From the NCBI RefSeq assembly GCF_004217315.1, contig NZ_SGWR01000001.1, forward strand, positions 558,001-622,000: a stretch of DNA of 64,000 bases. The letters run 5' to 3'. Below are positions 16,944 through 25,019 of the stretch, piece by piece (positions within the stretch are counted from its first letter, which is position 1; the number at the start of each line of letters is the position of its first letter). Origin of the DNA: Corticibacter populi. Its GTDB lineage: Bacteria > Pseudomonadota > Gammaproteobacteria > Burkholderiales > Burkholderiaceae_C. The position numbers and the translations under genes are program-made. The notes below the pieces were generated by a model that was not told the DNA's origin, made no database searches, and was given only the letters and a program-made list of their open reading frames with translations.

Positions 16944-17810
16944 TCAAGCTTCTTGCAACCGCGCGAGTTGGCGCTTCAGCGCTTCGTTCTCCTGCGTCAG
17001 CTCAGCCACGCGTTGACGCAGTGCGTCCAGCTCGGCTTGGTGATCGCCGTGCTGATTTTCTGTGCTGGCAGCGCGCGGCTTGCGCTTGGCTTCACGGACA
17101 CGCTTGGCCGCTTGCTTAAGCTCGTCCTTGCCGGCAATGGCGGCGGCTTTTTGTTCTTCTTCCGGCAGCGTCGCCACAGTGGCTGCGGCGCTGAGGGAGA
17201 TCTCACCTGCCTTGAGCGCAGCGACCACCTCGGGCGCAGCCTGCTGCTGGATGCGCTCGATCAGCACCACCTGGCTGCTGCTCAGCCGTGCGGCTTTCGC
17301 GATCGCTTCACGGCTGTTGAGGTCTCCGGCCTGCGATTTTTGCGCAGGCGAATCTGCTTGGGTAGGTGAGGCTTGTCCCTCCCCTTCCCAAGGAGACGTA
17401 CTCTCGACCGTGTTCATACCGGTCTCCGCCACATCTGCAGGAGACGCAAGACTTACTGTTGACTGGACTTGCGAGGCCTGGCCGCGGCGGTTTTGCAATA
17501 TCTCTCGCTTGCGCAGCGCGAGCACCCCACGCTGGAAATCGGAAACGCTGCGCCGTCCCAGGTGTTGATCGATCATCCAGAGATAGACGTCCTCCATCGA
17601 CTCAAACCGGGTGTTCTGGATGGTCTGGAATGGCAGGCCATGCCTCTGGCAAATGCTGTATCGGTTGTGACCATCGATCAGCACATCGCCCCACAGCACC
17701 AAGGCATCGCGGCACCCCTCGGCAAGAATGCTGCGTTCCAATGCCGCGTACTCATCGGCACTCAACGGGTCGATGTACGTCTTCAGCTCCTCCTTGACCA
17801 CGATCTCCAT
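16944..17810 (-). CDS. ParB/Spo0J-like nuclease-domain protein
   Basis: Protein of 288 residues. The N-terminal ParB-like domain is visible: SADEYAALERSILAEGCRDALVLW, then LIDGHNRYSICQRHGLPF. The GHNR motif in place of GERR is common in plasmid and ICE relatives. A helix-turn-helix region follows (REAIAKAARLSSSQV), and the last 30 residues make a heptad coiled coil. It lacks a ParA partner here, so classic partition is unlikely; proteins of this type on ICEs are often called plasmid replication/partition related. ATG 17810 has a weak AGGGCGG site. Confidence 0.75.
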   Translation of the reverse strand: MEIVVKEELKTYIDPLSADEYAALERSILAEGCRDALVLWGDVLIDGHNRYSICQRHGLPFQTIQNTRFESMEDVYLWMIDQHLGRRSVSDFQRGVLALRKREILQNRRGQASQVQSTVSLASPADVAETGMNTVESTSPWEGEGQASPTQADSPAQKSQAGDLNSREAIAKAARLSSSQVVLIERIQQQAAPEVVAALKAGEISLSAAATVATLPEEEQKAAAIAGKDELKQAAKRVREAKRKPRAASTENQHGDHQAELDALRQRVAELTQENEALKRQLARLQEA

Positions 17811-18478
17811 ACCGCCCTGACCTTCCGCGCAAAGGGCGGCATTGTAGGCAAGGACAGGTGCACCCAGACCCAGCTACCGCCGAATCACCAACAGGGGCCT
17901 TGGCGGCATTTTTTGATGGCAGGCTCCCGGGTATGGGATGTACTGTGGTACCAGCTTCCAGGCCAGAGAGCCGGCGAACTCAACCGATCCATCCTGCCGC
18001 TACGTGCGGCGATCCTGCCTAAACTTTGAGCATTGCAAGGATGGCGCAGGAGAACGCGCTCTCCCGCAACAACTTGTCCACAGGGTTCTCCACCAAGACT
18101 GTGGATGGGTTGGTATGGTGTACCATTGTGTAACAGTAGATGCAGTTGGCCACTTTCGGCCAGCCGCGGAAGTTCAGAAGGTGCTGTTCACCGTCTGCTT
18201 CGCAGCGATTGCTGTCTGTCGCTCCGGGTGCTACTACTTATGATGTCAGCGAGACTGCGGCTTATTACCGCGGCGACAATACATTTTTTCGACAATAGGC
18301 ATGAGCGGGCACAACTTGCCTGATGGACTTGTGAGACGGCATGCTCGACGAGTCAAAAATAACTGAGTTTGGTTGCGTACAAAGAATTGACAGTGTTGCA
18401 GATATATGAGCGGCTGGCTGTCATTAATATGGCTCCGTTAGGGTGTATGTTAAATTTCGAGTGGGAAAACGAAAAATA
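17811..18478. other. Long gap upstream of the ParB-like gene
   Basis: About 670 bases with no supported gene. TTGTCCACA and CTGTGGATG near 18070-18115 resemble opposed DnaA boxes. Copy 4 of the dispersed motif lies near 18140-18172 (GATGCAGTTGGCCACTTTCGGCC). From about 18240 the sequence becomes AT-richer. This might be a relic of a plasmid-like origin next to a parB-like gene. Confidence 0.35.
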
Positions 18479-18775
18479 ATGGTTTACGTAGATGATGCTG
18501 CGGTTCCGATGTACGGTTATACATGGTTTCACCTTATGGCTGATAGTGTCCAAGAGCTTCATGCATTCGCGGCCAACATAGGCATCCACAAACGTGCGTT
18601 CCATATCGGAGCTCGCCATCCCCATTACGATGTCACAGCAACTCAACGTCGGCACGCCATTCGCTATGGTGCCCGACCAATAAGTGCGCGGGAAGCTGTG
18701 TTGCTTAGCCGCCGAGTCGTGTCCGACGAGCCTCACGCTATCGCTCAATCTCCGCAGCTTTGCCTTTTCGTGTAG
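18479..18775 (+). CDS. DUF4031-family protein
   Basis: Protein of 98 residues matching DUF4031: it opens with MVYVDDAAVPMYGYTW, continues HLMADSVQELHAFAANIG and has the conserved HPHYDVTATQRRHAI segment. The function of the family is unknown; members are common in phages and mobile DNA. I start at ATG 18479 because the family begins at this methionine. An open frame on the other strand (18353-18820) is rejected. The gene sits in AT-rich surroundings unlike the GC-rich flanks, suggesting recent transfer. Confidence 0.75.
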   Translation: MVYVDDAAVPMYGYTWFHLMADSVQELHAFAANIGIHKRAFHIGARHPHYDVTATQRRHAIRYGARPISAREAVLLSRRVVSDEPHAIAQSPQLCLFV

Positions 18776-19041
18776 CCAGGCGGTTACTGGATGGATAGAT
18801 CTCATGCCAAAGGACAACACAGAATAGGTGATTCAGCACAATGTAGTCACTAAAATGGATAGTTCTTCACCTCTCTGACAAGACACAAAAAGGGCCTTCT
18901 AGCTTATAAATGCGATAGCGAACAAATTGCAGTCTTCATCTTCGAAACCCTACCAGTAGTGCTAACGCAAATGCCGCGTGCCTCCCGTCGGGCAAGGAGC
19001 CTTAGCCGTGAAAAATTCCGCAAAAAGGACTAACGAAAACT
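18776..19041. other. AT-rich gap upstream of higB
   Basis: About 270 bases, AT-rich, no gene seen. It should carry the higBA promoter; I could not fix the boxes. Confidence 0.4.
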
Positions 19042-19362
19042 GTGGAAATCACCTTCGACACAAAGGAGTTGCGCGACCTTTGCGCAGACGAGGAGACCGC
19101 TGCTCAAAAATTGGGCTCGGTCGCTGCGGAATCGCTGAAGCACCGAATATCAGACATCCGTGCTGCCGACTCCATCGACGAGGTACTTGCGGGCAAGCCA
19201 CGCACCGGAATACACGAAGGGGCTGAGTGCTACTTCATCGATCTCCCACCGCCGTTTCGGGTGGCCGTCGTACCGGCCCATGGCACACCCCGCATGAAGC
19301 CTGACGGTTCCGCCGATTGGAGCCGTATCCGACGGATCAAAGTGGTCTCACTGCAGCCATAA
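19042..19362 (+). CDS. higB: HigB/RelE-superfamily toxin
   Basis: Protein of 106 residues with features of the HigB-like killer family: the N-terminal EITFDTKELRDLCADEETA helix pair, a central ECYFIDLPPPFRVAVVPAHG strand pair and a C-terminal WSRIRRIKVVSLQP strand. Such toxins are ribosome-dependent mRNA endonucleases. The start is a GTG with AAGGA 11 bases upstream. It precedes the antitoxin gene by 10 bases, the usual HigBA order. Confidence 0.75.
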   Translation: MEITFDTKELRDLCADEETAAQKLGSVAAESLKHRISDIRAADSIDEVLAGKPRTGIHEGAECYFIDLPPPFRVAVVPAHGTPRMKPDGSADWSRIRRIKVVSLQP

Positions 19363-19372
19363 AATTAGCCTT

Positions 19373-20449
19373 ATGAACACGTTCAAGCCAAATTGGGCAA
19401 GTCCTCCTGGCGCAACAGTGCTTGACCTTTTGCACGAGCGCCAAATTCCGGTTAAGGAACTGGCAGATAGAGCGCACAGAGACGTTCAGAGCGTCTCGCG
19501 ACTGATATACGGCGTCGAGCCTCTGACCGTCGACTGGGCCGAGTGCTTGTCCGCCATTCTGGGCGCAAGCCCAGAATTTTGGCTTCGGCGTGAGGAGATT
19601 TACCGCGTCGACCTGCGAAGGCTGTGTGAATCCACGGAAGTAGCCCCAGACAAGTGGCTATCCGATGTCCCTATCAATGATTTGGTCCGCTTCGGTTGGA
19701 TTAAGCAAGGCACATCCGCCAGTGAAACAACGTTGAACGCCTGTGCATTCTTCGGTGTCACAACCTCCAGCTCATTTGAACAGAAGTACAAACGCCTATT
19801 TCAGGCGTCGGCCTACCGTGCCAGCAGTGCGTATGTCACGCGGCCGACAGCAGTTGCAGCATGGCTGCGACAGGGCGAAATCGAAGCATCTGCTGTGGTC
19901 TGTGAACCCTGGAATCGTAACAAGCTTGCCAATTCCCTCAACTCGATTCGGGCATTGACGGTGGAGGCGGACCCTTCGAAGTTTCTGCCGGAACTCGAGA
20001 ACATCCTGGCTTCCTGTGGCGTAGCCATGGTGGTGGCACGGACACCGGAGGGATGCCGAGCGAGTGGGGCGACCCGTTTCCTGCATTCGGAGCAGGCCCT
20101 GATGCAGCTGAGCTTCCGCTACCTAGCTGATGACCAATTCTGGTTTACCGTCTTCCACGAGATTGGTCACCTGCTCCTGCATGCGCATGACGAGCTCTTC
20201 CTGGAAGGGCTTGAAGATAGGAGCAACGAGGCCGAGCGAGAAGCGGATGAATTCGCCTTGGACACGCTTTTCGAAAAGGTCGGTGCCGACGCTCTCGATA
20301 AGGTAGAGCCTTCATTGCTTGGCATCAAACGACTGGCCCGCCGAGCAGGCATTTCCGACGGGATTGTGGTGGGCCAGCTCCAAAGGCGTGAGCGGGTGCC
20401 TTATAGCCATTTCAACAAGCTGAAGGCCCGCTACGCGTGGGCCGACTAG
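19373..20449 (+). CDS. higA: HigA-like XRE antitoxin fused to ImmA/IrrE metallopeptidase
   Basis: Protein of 358 residues. The N-terminal XRE helix-turn-helix (about 10-75, KELADRAHRDVQSVSRLIYG) should bind the operator and neutralise HigB. The C-terminal ImmA/IrrE (COG2856-type) peptidase domain has FHEIGHLLLHAH (HExxH near residue 263) and NEAEREADEFALDTL with the third ligand. ImmA-type proteases cleave repressors in mobile elements, so this antitoxin may respond to stress by proteolysis. Its end overlaps by four bases the convergent end of the pyrophosphorylase-like gene. Confidence 0.85.
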   Translation: MNTFKPNWASPPGATVLDLLHERQIPVKELADRAHRDVQSVSRLIYGVEPLTVDWAECLSAILGASPEFWLRREEIYRVDLRRLCESTEVAPDKWLSDVPINDLVRFGWIKQGTSASETTLNACAFFGVTTSSSFEQKYKRLFQASAYRASSAYVTRPTAVAAWLRQGEIEASAVVCEPWNRNKLANSLNSIRALTVEADPSKFLPELENILASCGVAMVVARTPEGCRASGATRFLHSEQALMQLSFRYLADDQFWFTVFHEIGHLLLHAHDELFLEGLEDRSNEAEREADEFALDTLFEKVGADALDKVEPSLLGIKRLARRAGISDGIVVGQLQRRERVPYSHFNKLKARYAWAD

Positions 20450-21384
20450 CCCCTGAAGTACTTATAGACACCGGGATTCTTGCCCCAGTTGCACATGGCG
20501 TCTTCCATCTCTTGCATACCAACGCCCAGATGGACGCCGAGGATCTGTGTCCTGCGTTCCAGTTCAACCAACGAGAGTTGCTGGGCCCCCCCCTCGAACA
20601 ACAGGCGTGCGCCCTTGTTTGGTCCGTTGGTCGAGGCATCTAGGTAGGGTCGGCCAGGTTTGATGTTCACGAAGCCAAGCTTCTGAATCATGGTTAGGTA
20701 GTCGAAGCGACCAATCCGGCCGAAGGAGGCAACCGACCGCATGGACCGGTAGAGCTTCTCGAAGGCCTGTGCAGGGTCATTGTTGGATTGCACCAGCGCC
20801 AAATCGAACAAGTTGGCATGGTTACCGGTGGCACTTACCCATTTCACATAGGTCTCGAACGCGTGCCCCGTACCGTTCTGCTTCGTGCCCGACAGACTCA
20901 GATACTTCCGATGATTGCCGAAACCGCGTCGTGAGCCGCGGCGCAGCTCTCCTTCATTTTGGTCCAGCCACGCTTTCATACCGGCGATATCTGCTTTCAC
21001 GGCAGCAAAAGTCCAAGGAGCTCGTTGGCCCAGGGCACTGTAGAAGTCCCGCACATAGCGGTAGCCGGAGGCCGGATGGCGTCCGAAGTGCACGAACAGG
21101 AATACGAGCCAGCAGGCCTCGTCAAAGTCACCCGCCTGCTGCTTGAGCCTAGCGGCCCGGATAGGATCGAAGGCTGGGCTGAGACCGTCGGCGCGGTCGG
21201 GATGTATATCGCGATGGGTAACTACTTTGACGAAGTCGACACGGCGCACACTGTCAATCATCTGGCGGATGAAGACATCCTGGTGCTGTGGATCGTTCAG
21301 TCCCGGTAGTGCAAAGTCGTTCTGGATGCAGTTAGCAATACCGTGGCTCAGCTTCTTGGCCAGTTTCTCGACCTTCTTCCTCAT
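20446..21384 (-). CDS. Alpha-glutamyl/putrescinyl thymine pyrophosphorylase-like protein (clade 3)
   Basis: Protein of 312 residues that resembles the aGPT-Pplase clade 3 family, related to the helical domain of 5-hydroxymethyl-dU kinases. These are predicted enzymes of hypermodified pyrimidine synthesis in phage and bacterial DNA. Matching segments are VFLFVHFGRHPASGYRYVRDFY, RRGFGNHRKY, FGRIGRFDYLTMI, GARLLFEGG and EDAMCNWGKNP near the end. I start at ATG 21384, which overlaps the upstream stop as ATGA and has AGGAG 8 bases before. It is the last gene of a three-gene operon with a thymidylate-synthase homologue and a UDG-fold protein. The family call is from recalled sequence pattern. Confidence 0.7.
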   Translation of the reverse strand: MRKKVEKLAKKLSHGIANCIQNDFALPGLNDPQHQDVFIRQMIDSVRRVDFVKVVTHRDIHPDRADGLSPAFDPIRAARLKQQAGDFDEACWLVFLFVHFGRHPASGYRYVRDFYSALGQRAPWTFAAVKADIAGMKAWLDQNEGELRRGSRRGFGNHRKYLSLSGTKQNGTGHAFETYVKWVSATGNHANLFDLALVQSNNDPAQAFEKLYRSMRSVASFGRIGRFDYLTMIQKLGFVNIKPGRPYLDASTNGPNKGARLLFEGGAQQLSLVELERRTQILGVHLGVGMQEMEDAMCNWGKNPGVYKYFRG

Positions 21385-22193
21385 ACAAGCACTCCTGCCG
21401 ATTGGCGGCCTATCCACGTTGAAATGTTGGCGATCGCCTGAGTGGTTACGCCAAAGCTGCTCTGGATGTTGTGATTGAAACCCAGCACCAGTAGCTTGCG
21501 ACGAAGGGGAATGCTCCCCACCTCGGAGATGCGACCGATGTATGAGATGCCTTGTACGCGCCCGTCTTGAAGCGCCCAGGATGGTTCGACTTGAGACCTG
21601 AGGCTGTCAGCAACCACCAGTCGGCTGAACTCCCTGACCACGGTCGCTCCGTTAAGTACAAGTACCCTGATATCCGAGGCGCTGAGCGTGCGCGCCAGCG
21701 AGGGAGCGCCAAGCTCAATCAACCTGGCCTGATGGCCACGAGGCAGCGCAGACCACTTGTTCGCGGTGGCGAACGGCACCAGGTCCAGATGGCAGGCGCT
21801 TTCGCCGATGCGGCTATAGTAGGACGCTCCGGTCTTGGCCAAAATCCTGTCCAGTCGCTTGAACCACTGGTCATACGGATTCCGAAAGAAGTAGTCCTCA
21901 CAGGTTTCCCAGATGCGCTGCACCCCCAGGCGAGCTACCTCGCTCCAGTTCGTCGCACGCAGACTGCCTAGAGATTCAAATCGGTTGTAGGGCTCAAGCA
22001 GTTGCTCGCCGACACGGTCTACAAACTCCAGGTTGCTCGGGTTCAAGCCCAGTGTTGCTACCTTGCTCACGGCCGGATTCCCGAACGAAACAACCGGCGA
22101 GGCCCACGGGATAGCACCAAGAGCGACGGGTGCCCCCTCATTCAAGATAGAAACCAGCGTACCGACCTCCTTGAGGAGAGCCTCGCTGCTCAT
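21381..22193 (-). CDS. Uracil-DNA-glycosylase-fold protein
   Basis: Protein of 270 residues, probably of the UDG superfamily. Near residue 45 VATLGLNPSNLEF matches the GxNPS version of UDG motif A, the water-activating and phosphate loop. LVLNGATVVREF (about 180) fits a central strand. GFNHNIQSSFGV (about 245) contains a C-terminal His-x-x-x-Ser that may stand for motif B. No 4Cys iron-sulphur pattern is seen. It may excise or recognise a modified base, or bind a nucleotide. ATGA overlaps on both sides show tight coupling with the neighbouring genes. Strong ribosome binding site AAAGGAG. Confidence 0.65.
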   Translation of the reverse strand: MSSEALLKEVGTLVSILNEGAPVALGAIPWASPVVSFGNPAVSKVATLGLNPSNLEFVDRVGEQLLEPYNRFESLGSLRATNWSEVARLGVQRIWETCEDYFFRNPYDQWFKRLDRILAKTGASYYSRIGESACHLDLVPFATANKWSALPRGHQARLIELGAPSLARTLSASDIRVLVLNGATVVREFSRLVVADSLRSQVEPSWALQDGRVQGISYIGRISEVGSIPLRRKLLVLGFNHNIQSSFGVTTQAIANISTWIGRQSAGVLV

Positions 22194-23203
22194 GGCGTGA
22201 CTCCTTTAGCTGCATCTGCAATCAGAAGATCCTGCTTCGCTTCAACGAACATCTTGTAGACGGTAGGCCTCAGCCGTTCAGTAAGGCCTTTGATGACCAA
22301 AAGGTCCTTTTCCTTGTAAGCCCGGTAGGCATCTAGCAGGTGGGCTAGCTCTTGCCAGTATGAGTCCCACACTGGCTGGGAGTTGGCCGCACCGCGTTCG
22401 CGGAGACCCTGCTCGTAGGCCTGAAGCTGCTTGACGTTATCCCAGGGGTCACCCATTGGCATCGGAGGCATTGCAATCTTGGATTGATAGCCCTCTTCAA
22501 GATATCGTGCCGCGCGTGCTGCGTGCTTCTTGTACAGGTGCAGGCTTCCTGCACAGTGCTTGTACTCGCCCACCTCCATTCCAACAGAGCGGGCCACCAG
22601 TTCCTGGAGCATGGTGAAAGAGAAGACGTCATGCGGAAGACCAAGGAAGGCATCGTTCGAACGCATGGAAACGAACATGTGGAGTCGGTCGTCTCGTGCC
22701 ATGAACTGCAAGGTGCACGTACAAGGAATCGACTTATATGGCTTCAGCAAGTCTGTGGCATCGAAAAGCTGAATCACCGCACGCCTAGACGATGGCTTTT
22801 CCTTAAGCAGCTTGATGACGTTCGCCATCTGGTCCGCACCATTGAATGAAAATAGCCGTTCGCCATAGCCGCTGCGCACGGTAACCTGGTCGTCTGACTC
22901 GTCCTGGAAAACGCCGGGAACGTAGTAGTCAATGAAATCGAGCTTGGTATCGCGCGACAGGTACCACAAGAGCTCTCCAAGGGCACTGAACACCTTACTC
23001 TTGTCTTCGCTTCGGCTCAAACGGGCTCGGGGGTTCTTCAGATGAAGAAGCACACCGAACAGTTCGGTGAAATCGCCTCTGCTGGCCTTGACGCTGGTTC
23101 TCTCCGCGAGCAGCGCCTTGAGGACGTCATACAACATGTCGTCCAACGTATCGTGCGAGCCGAACACTTTCCCTCCCTTGTCAATTTGCCGGGCTAGCCA
23201 CAT
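22190..23203 (-). CDS. Thymidylate-synthase homologue with Asn-to-Asp switch (predicted pyrimidine hydroxymethylase)
   Basis: Thymidylate-synthase fold of 337 residues. The catalytic Cys is in IPCTCTLQF (Cys 161 of this start). The phosphate-binding segment is MRSNDAFLGLPHD and the substrate His/Tyr pair lies in CAGSLHLYKKH. E. coli ThyA has N177 in FLGLPFN; here the residue is Asp (D192), as in T4 dCMP hydroxymethylase (Asp179), which selects cytosine over uracil. I therefore infer a (d)CMP-type substrate, product either methyl- or hydroxymethyl-cytidylate. The start is uncertain: ATG 23203, 23278 or further upstream. First gene of the operon, so it would feed the other two. Confidence 0.75.
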   Translation of the reverse strand: MWLARQIDKGGKVFGSHDTLDDMLYDVLKALLAERTSVKASRGDFTELFGVLLHLKNPRARLSRSEDKSKVFSALGELLWYLSRDTKLDFIDYYVPGVFQDESDDQVTVRSGYGERLFSFNGADQMANVIKLLKEKPSSRRAVIQLFDATDLLKPYKSIPCTCTLQFMARDDRLHMFVSMRSNDAFLGLPHDVFSFTMLQELVARSVGMEVGEYKHCAGSLHLYKKHAARAARYLEEGYQSKIAMPPMPMGDPWDNVKQLQAYEQGLRERGAANSQPVWDSYWQELAHLLDAYRAYKEKDLLVIKGLTERLRPTVYKMFVEAKQDLLIADAAKGVTP

Positions 23204-23770
23204 ATTGGGGCCGGATACAAATAGTAGCAGATCGTAGCTATAGGGCGGTAGTCTGCCTCCGGCGCAGGCGCCTGCCATGACTTTCTTTGTATGCCAGTGA
23301 CATTGCTTGAGCAGGCCGCATGGTCTCACCGTTTCAGAGGCCCTCAAGGTAACGGTTACGCAATGGATCTGGAGTCCGAGTTCACTGCGGTTGGAAGCGG
23401 TTGACCGTCGATATTAGCGATTAATTCGTGAATGTCCATTTACCTAACCGCTCATCAAGGACCTGTCCGAGAGGTGCAGCAGCCGCTCAGTGCTCACTGT
23501 GGTCAATGTCAGGTTTCGACAGCCACTGTCATTAGCCAGTCAACCCTGAATGACAGCACCCAGCCTAAAGTGACTCCTCTCGTTGCTTAGTTGGCTTTGC
23601 AGCGTGTGCCGCAGTTCATGTATTTAGGTCGAACTTCCGGTTTCAGCCTTTTCCAGTCACTATCGAAAAAGTTGCGAGCTTCCACTCTGGGTCGCCTGCA
23701 GAAGTCCGCACTGTGACCAATTTCATCAACATAGGCGAGATCGGTCCAGCCACCTCAGCACACGCGCACG
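23204..23770. other. Gap upstream of the modification operon
   Basis: About 570 bases with no supported gene. The first 145 bases may belong to a longer form of the thymidylate-synthase homologue. The remainder should hold the operon promoter. The ends of several short frames here have no protein character. Confidence 0.4.
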
Positions 23771-24568
23771 TCAGTCGCCAGAGTATGCCCGCACGCCGCG
23801 ACATTTCGGGAATGCCACACAGCCCCAGAAACGGCTCTCACCTGCCGGCGCGTTGCGTCGCTGTCTCAGCACCATGGCACCGTCGCAGCGTGGGCACTTG
23901 GGTTCACCTCCCTGTGATGGCGCATTTTCGGCCGCTGCTTTGGCCTTGAGATTCATCACATGCTGGCGGTGGGTGGCCCAGTTTGGTGTCAGGCGCCCTG
24001 CTTCGATCATGGCCCGCGCATGTTCGACCTGGTCCTCGGTCAGCACGGGCTCTTGGAACTGCCGGATGTAGTCTACATACCCCGCGTTCTGGGTGACATT
24101 GGCCGGCATGTCGGTCTTGAACGTGCAGTCTCCGGTGAAGACCACCAGCGAGTGGCATACGTCATCGGGCAGGTTCAACGCTGCCTGCAGGGCCATCAGG
24201 TGCTTGTAGTTCTGGCGCAGCGGGTTCTGGAATCGGAAGCTGTTCCGGTAGATCTTCTGGGTCCATTGCGCATCACGCTCGCGCCCGTAGATCCAGCCTT
24301 TCATGTGCTTGGTCTCCACCACGAAAATCCCAAAGCGGGAGACAAAGATATGGTCGATCTGCGTACTGCCATCGATCGTTGGCAGCGTGACGTTGTGGAT
24401 GCAGTGGTAGGTTTCTTTGGGCAGTCGCAGGCGGGCAATCAATCGAACCCACCCTTCCCCGACCATGCCCTTGACGATCGGCAGGCGCAGAATGCCAACC
24501 ACCACGGCCAGCGCGAACGTCCACCACAGGTACTGAAACAAGGGCTCGAGTACTGGCGTCATGTTCAT
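23771..24568 (-). CDS. NERD-domain protein with C-terminal topoisomerase zinc finger
   Basis: Protein of 265 residues. A hydrophobic N-terminal helix (about 8-28) probably anchors it in the membrane. The NERD (nuclease-related) domain follows: IDHIFVSRFGIFVVETKHMKGWIYG, with D and ExK nuclease-like residues. A C-terminal Cys4 topoisomerase-type zinc finger has CPRC and a later CVAFPKCRG. NERD proteins are widespread and suspected nucleases. ATG 24568 has AGGAGG upstream. It may belong with the neighbouring defence-like operon. Confidence 0.8.
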   Translation of the reverse strand: MNMTPVLEPLFQYLWWTFALAVVVGILRLPIVKGMVGEGWVRLIARLRLPKETYHCIHNVTLPTIDGSTQIDHIFVSRFGIFVVETKHMKGWIYGRERDAQWTQKIYRNSFRFQNPLRQNYKHLMALQAALNLPDDVCHSLVVFTGDCTFKTDMPANVTQNAGYVDYIRQFQEPVLTEDQVEHARAMIEAGRLTPNWATHRQHVMNLKAKAAAENAPSQGGEPKCPRCDGAMVLRQRRNAPAGESRFWGCVAFPKCRGVRAYSGD

Positions 24569-24640
24569 GGCTCCTCCTGCTCTCATTGACCATCGATCGT
24601 TTACATTTTCCTACAAATTGAATGATAACGAAATCAGTGG

Positions 24641-24880
24641 TCAAGGTGGCCATCCTCTTTGGCCATGTCCGGGTCGAATCGAAGGGAGCGCTGCTGCCCT
24701 CCCCTTGCTGCTCGACTCGACGAAGCGTTCGCCACGCCTGAAGTGCTCGTAGCACTCACCCCGAGGATGATGCTCATCGAGGAGCCGCTTCGCGTCAACA
24801 AAGCGGCAGGAGAGGTAAAGGGCCGTGGTTGCGAGCCATTCATGCCCGAGAAGGAGTTGAATACTCCGCAGGTCCGTCAT
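24641..24880 (-). pseudogene. Tyrosine recombinase 3' fragment
   Basis: The frame encodes the last 75 or so residues of a tyrosine recombinase (LLLGHEWLATTALY with the catalytic His and Tyr, then CRFVDAKRLLDEHHP) and lacks the rest. It is nearly identical to the end of the complete recombinase gene at 30818-31939. The left edge changes abruptly at 24651 and the coding similarity stops at 24876. It is a remnant formed by insertion, duplication or recombination. Confidence 0.85.
24651..24876. repeat. 226-bp direct repeat, left copy
   Basis: Nearly identical to 30819-31044, with about five mismatches by eye. It contains the recombinase 3' end. Homologous recombination between the copies would excise about 6.17 kb containing the methionine cluster. 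Confidence 0.85.
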
Positions 24881-25019
24881 TCTCCTGGGGCTTGGCGGAC
24901 TTCACTAACTTCAGACTGGTACGGCTGTTGGGGGGGCAGATCAAGGCCCCCATCGAATGCTTACACGAGGCGCAGTATTCGCGATACCTGTGGATCAGTT
25001 CGAGATCGTTGCTAACGAA

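Noticed and set aside
18353-18820. 155-residue minus-strand frame
   Set aside because: The opposite strand encodes a recognisable DUF4031 protein; the minus frame has no motif.
24877-25019. att core of the recombinase
   Set aside because: Sequences beyond the two 226-bp copies differ at once and no shared core or tRNA gene end is visible.
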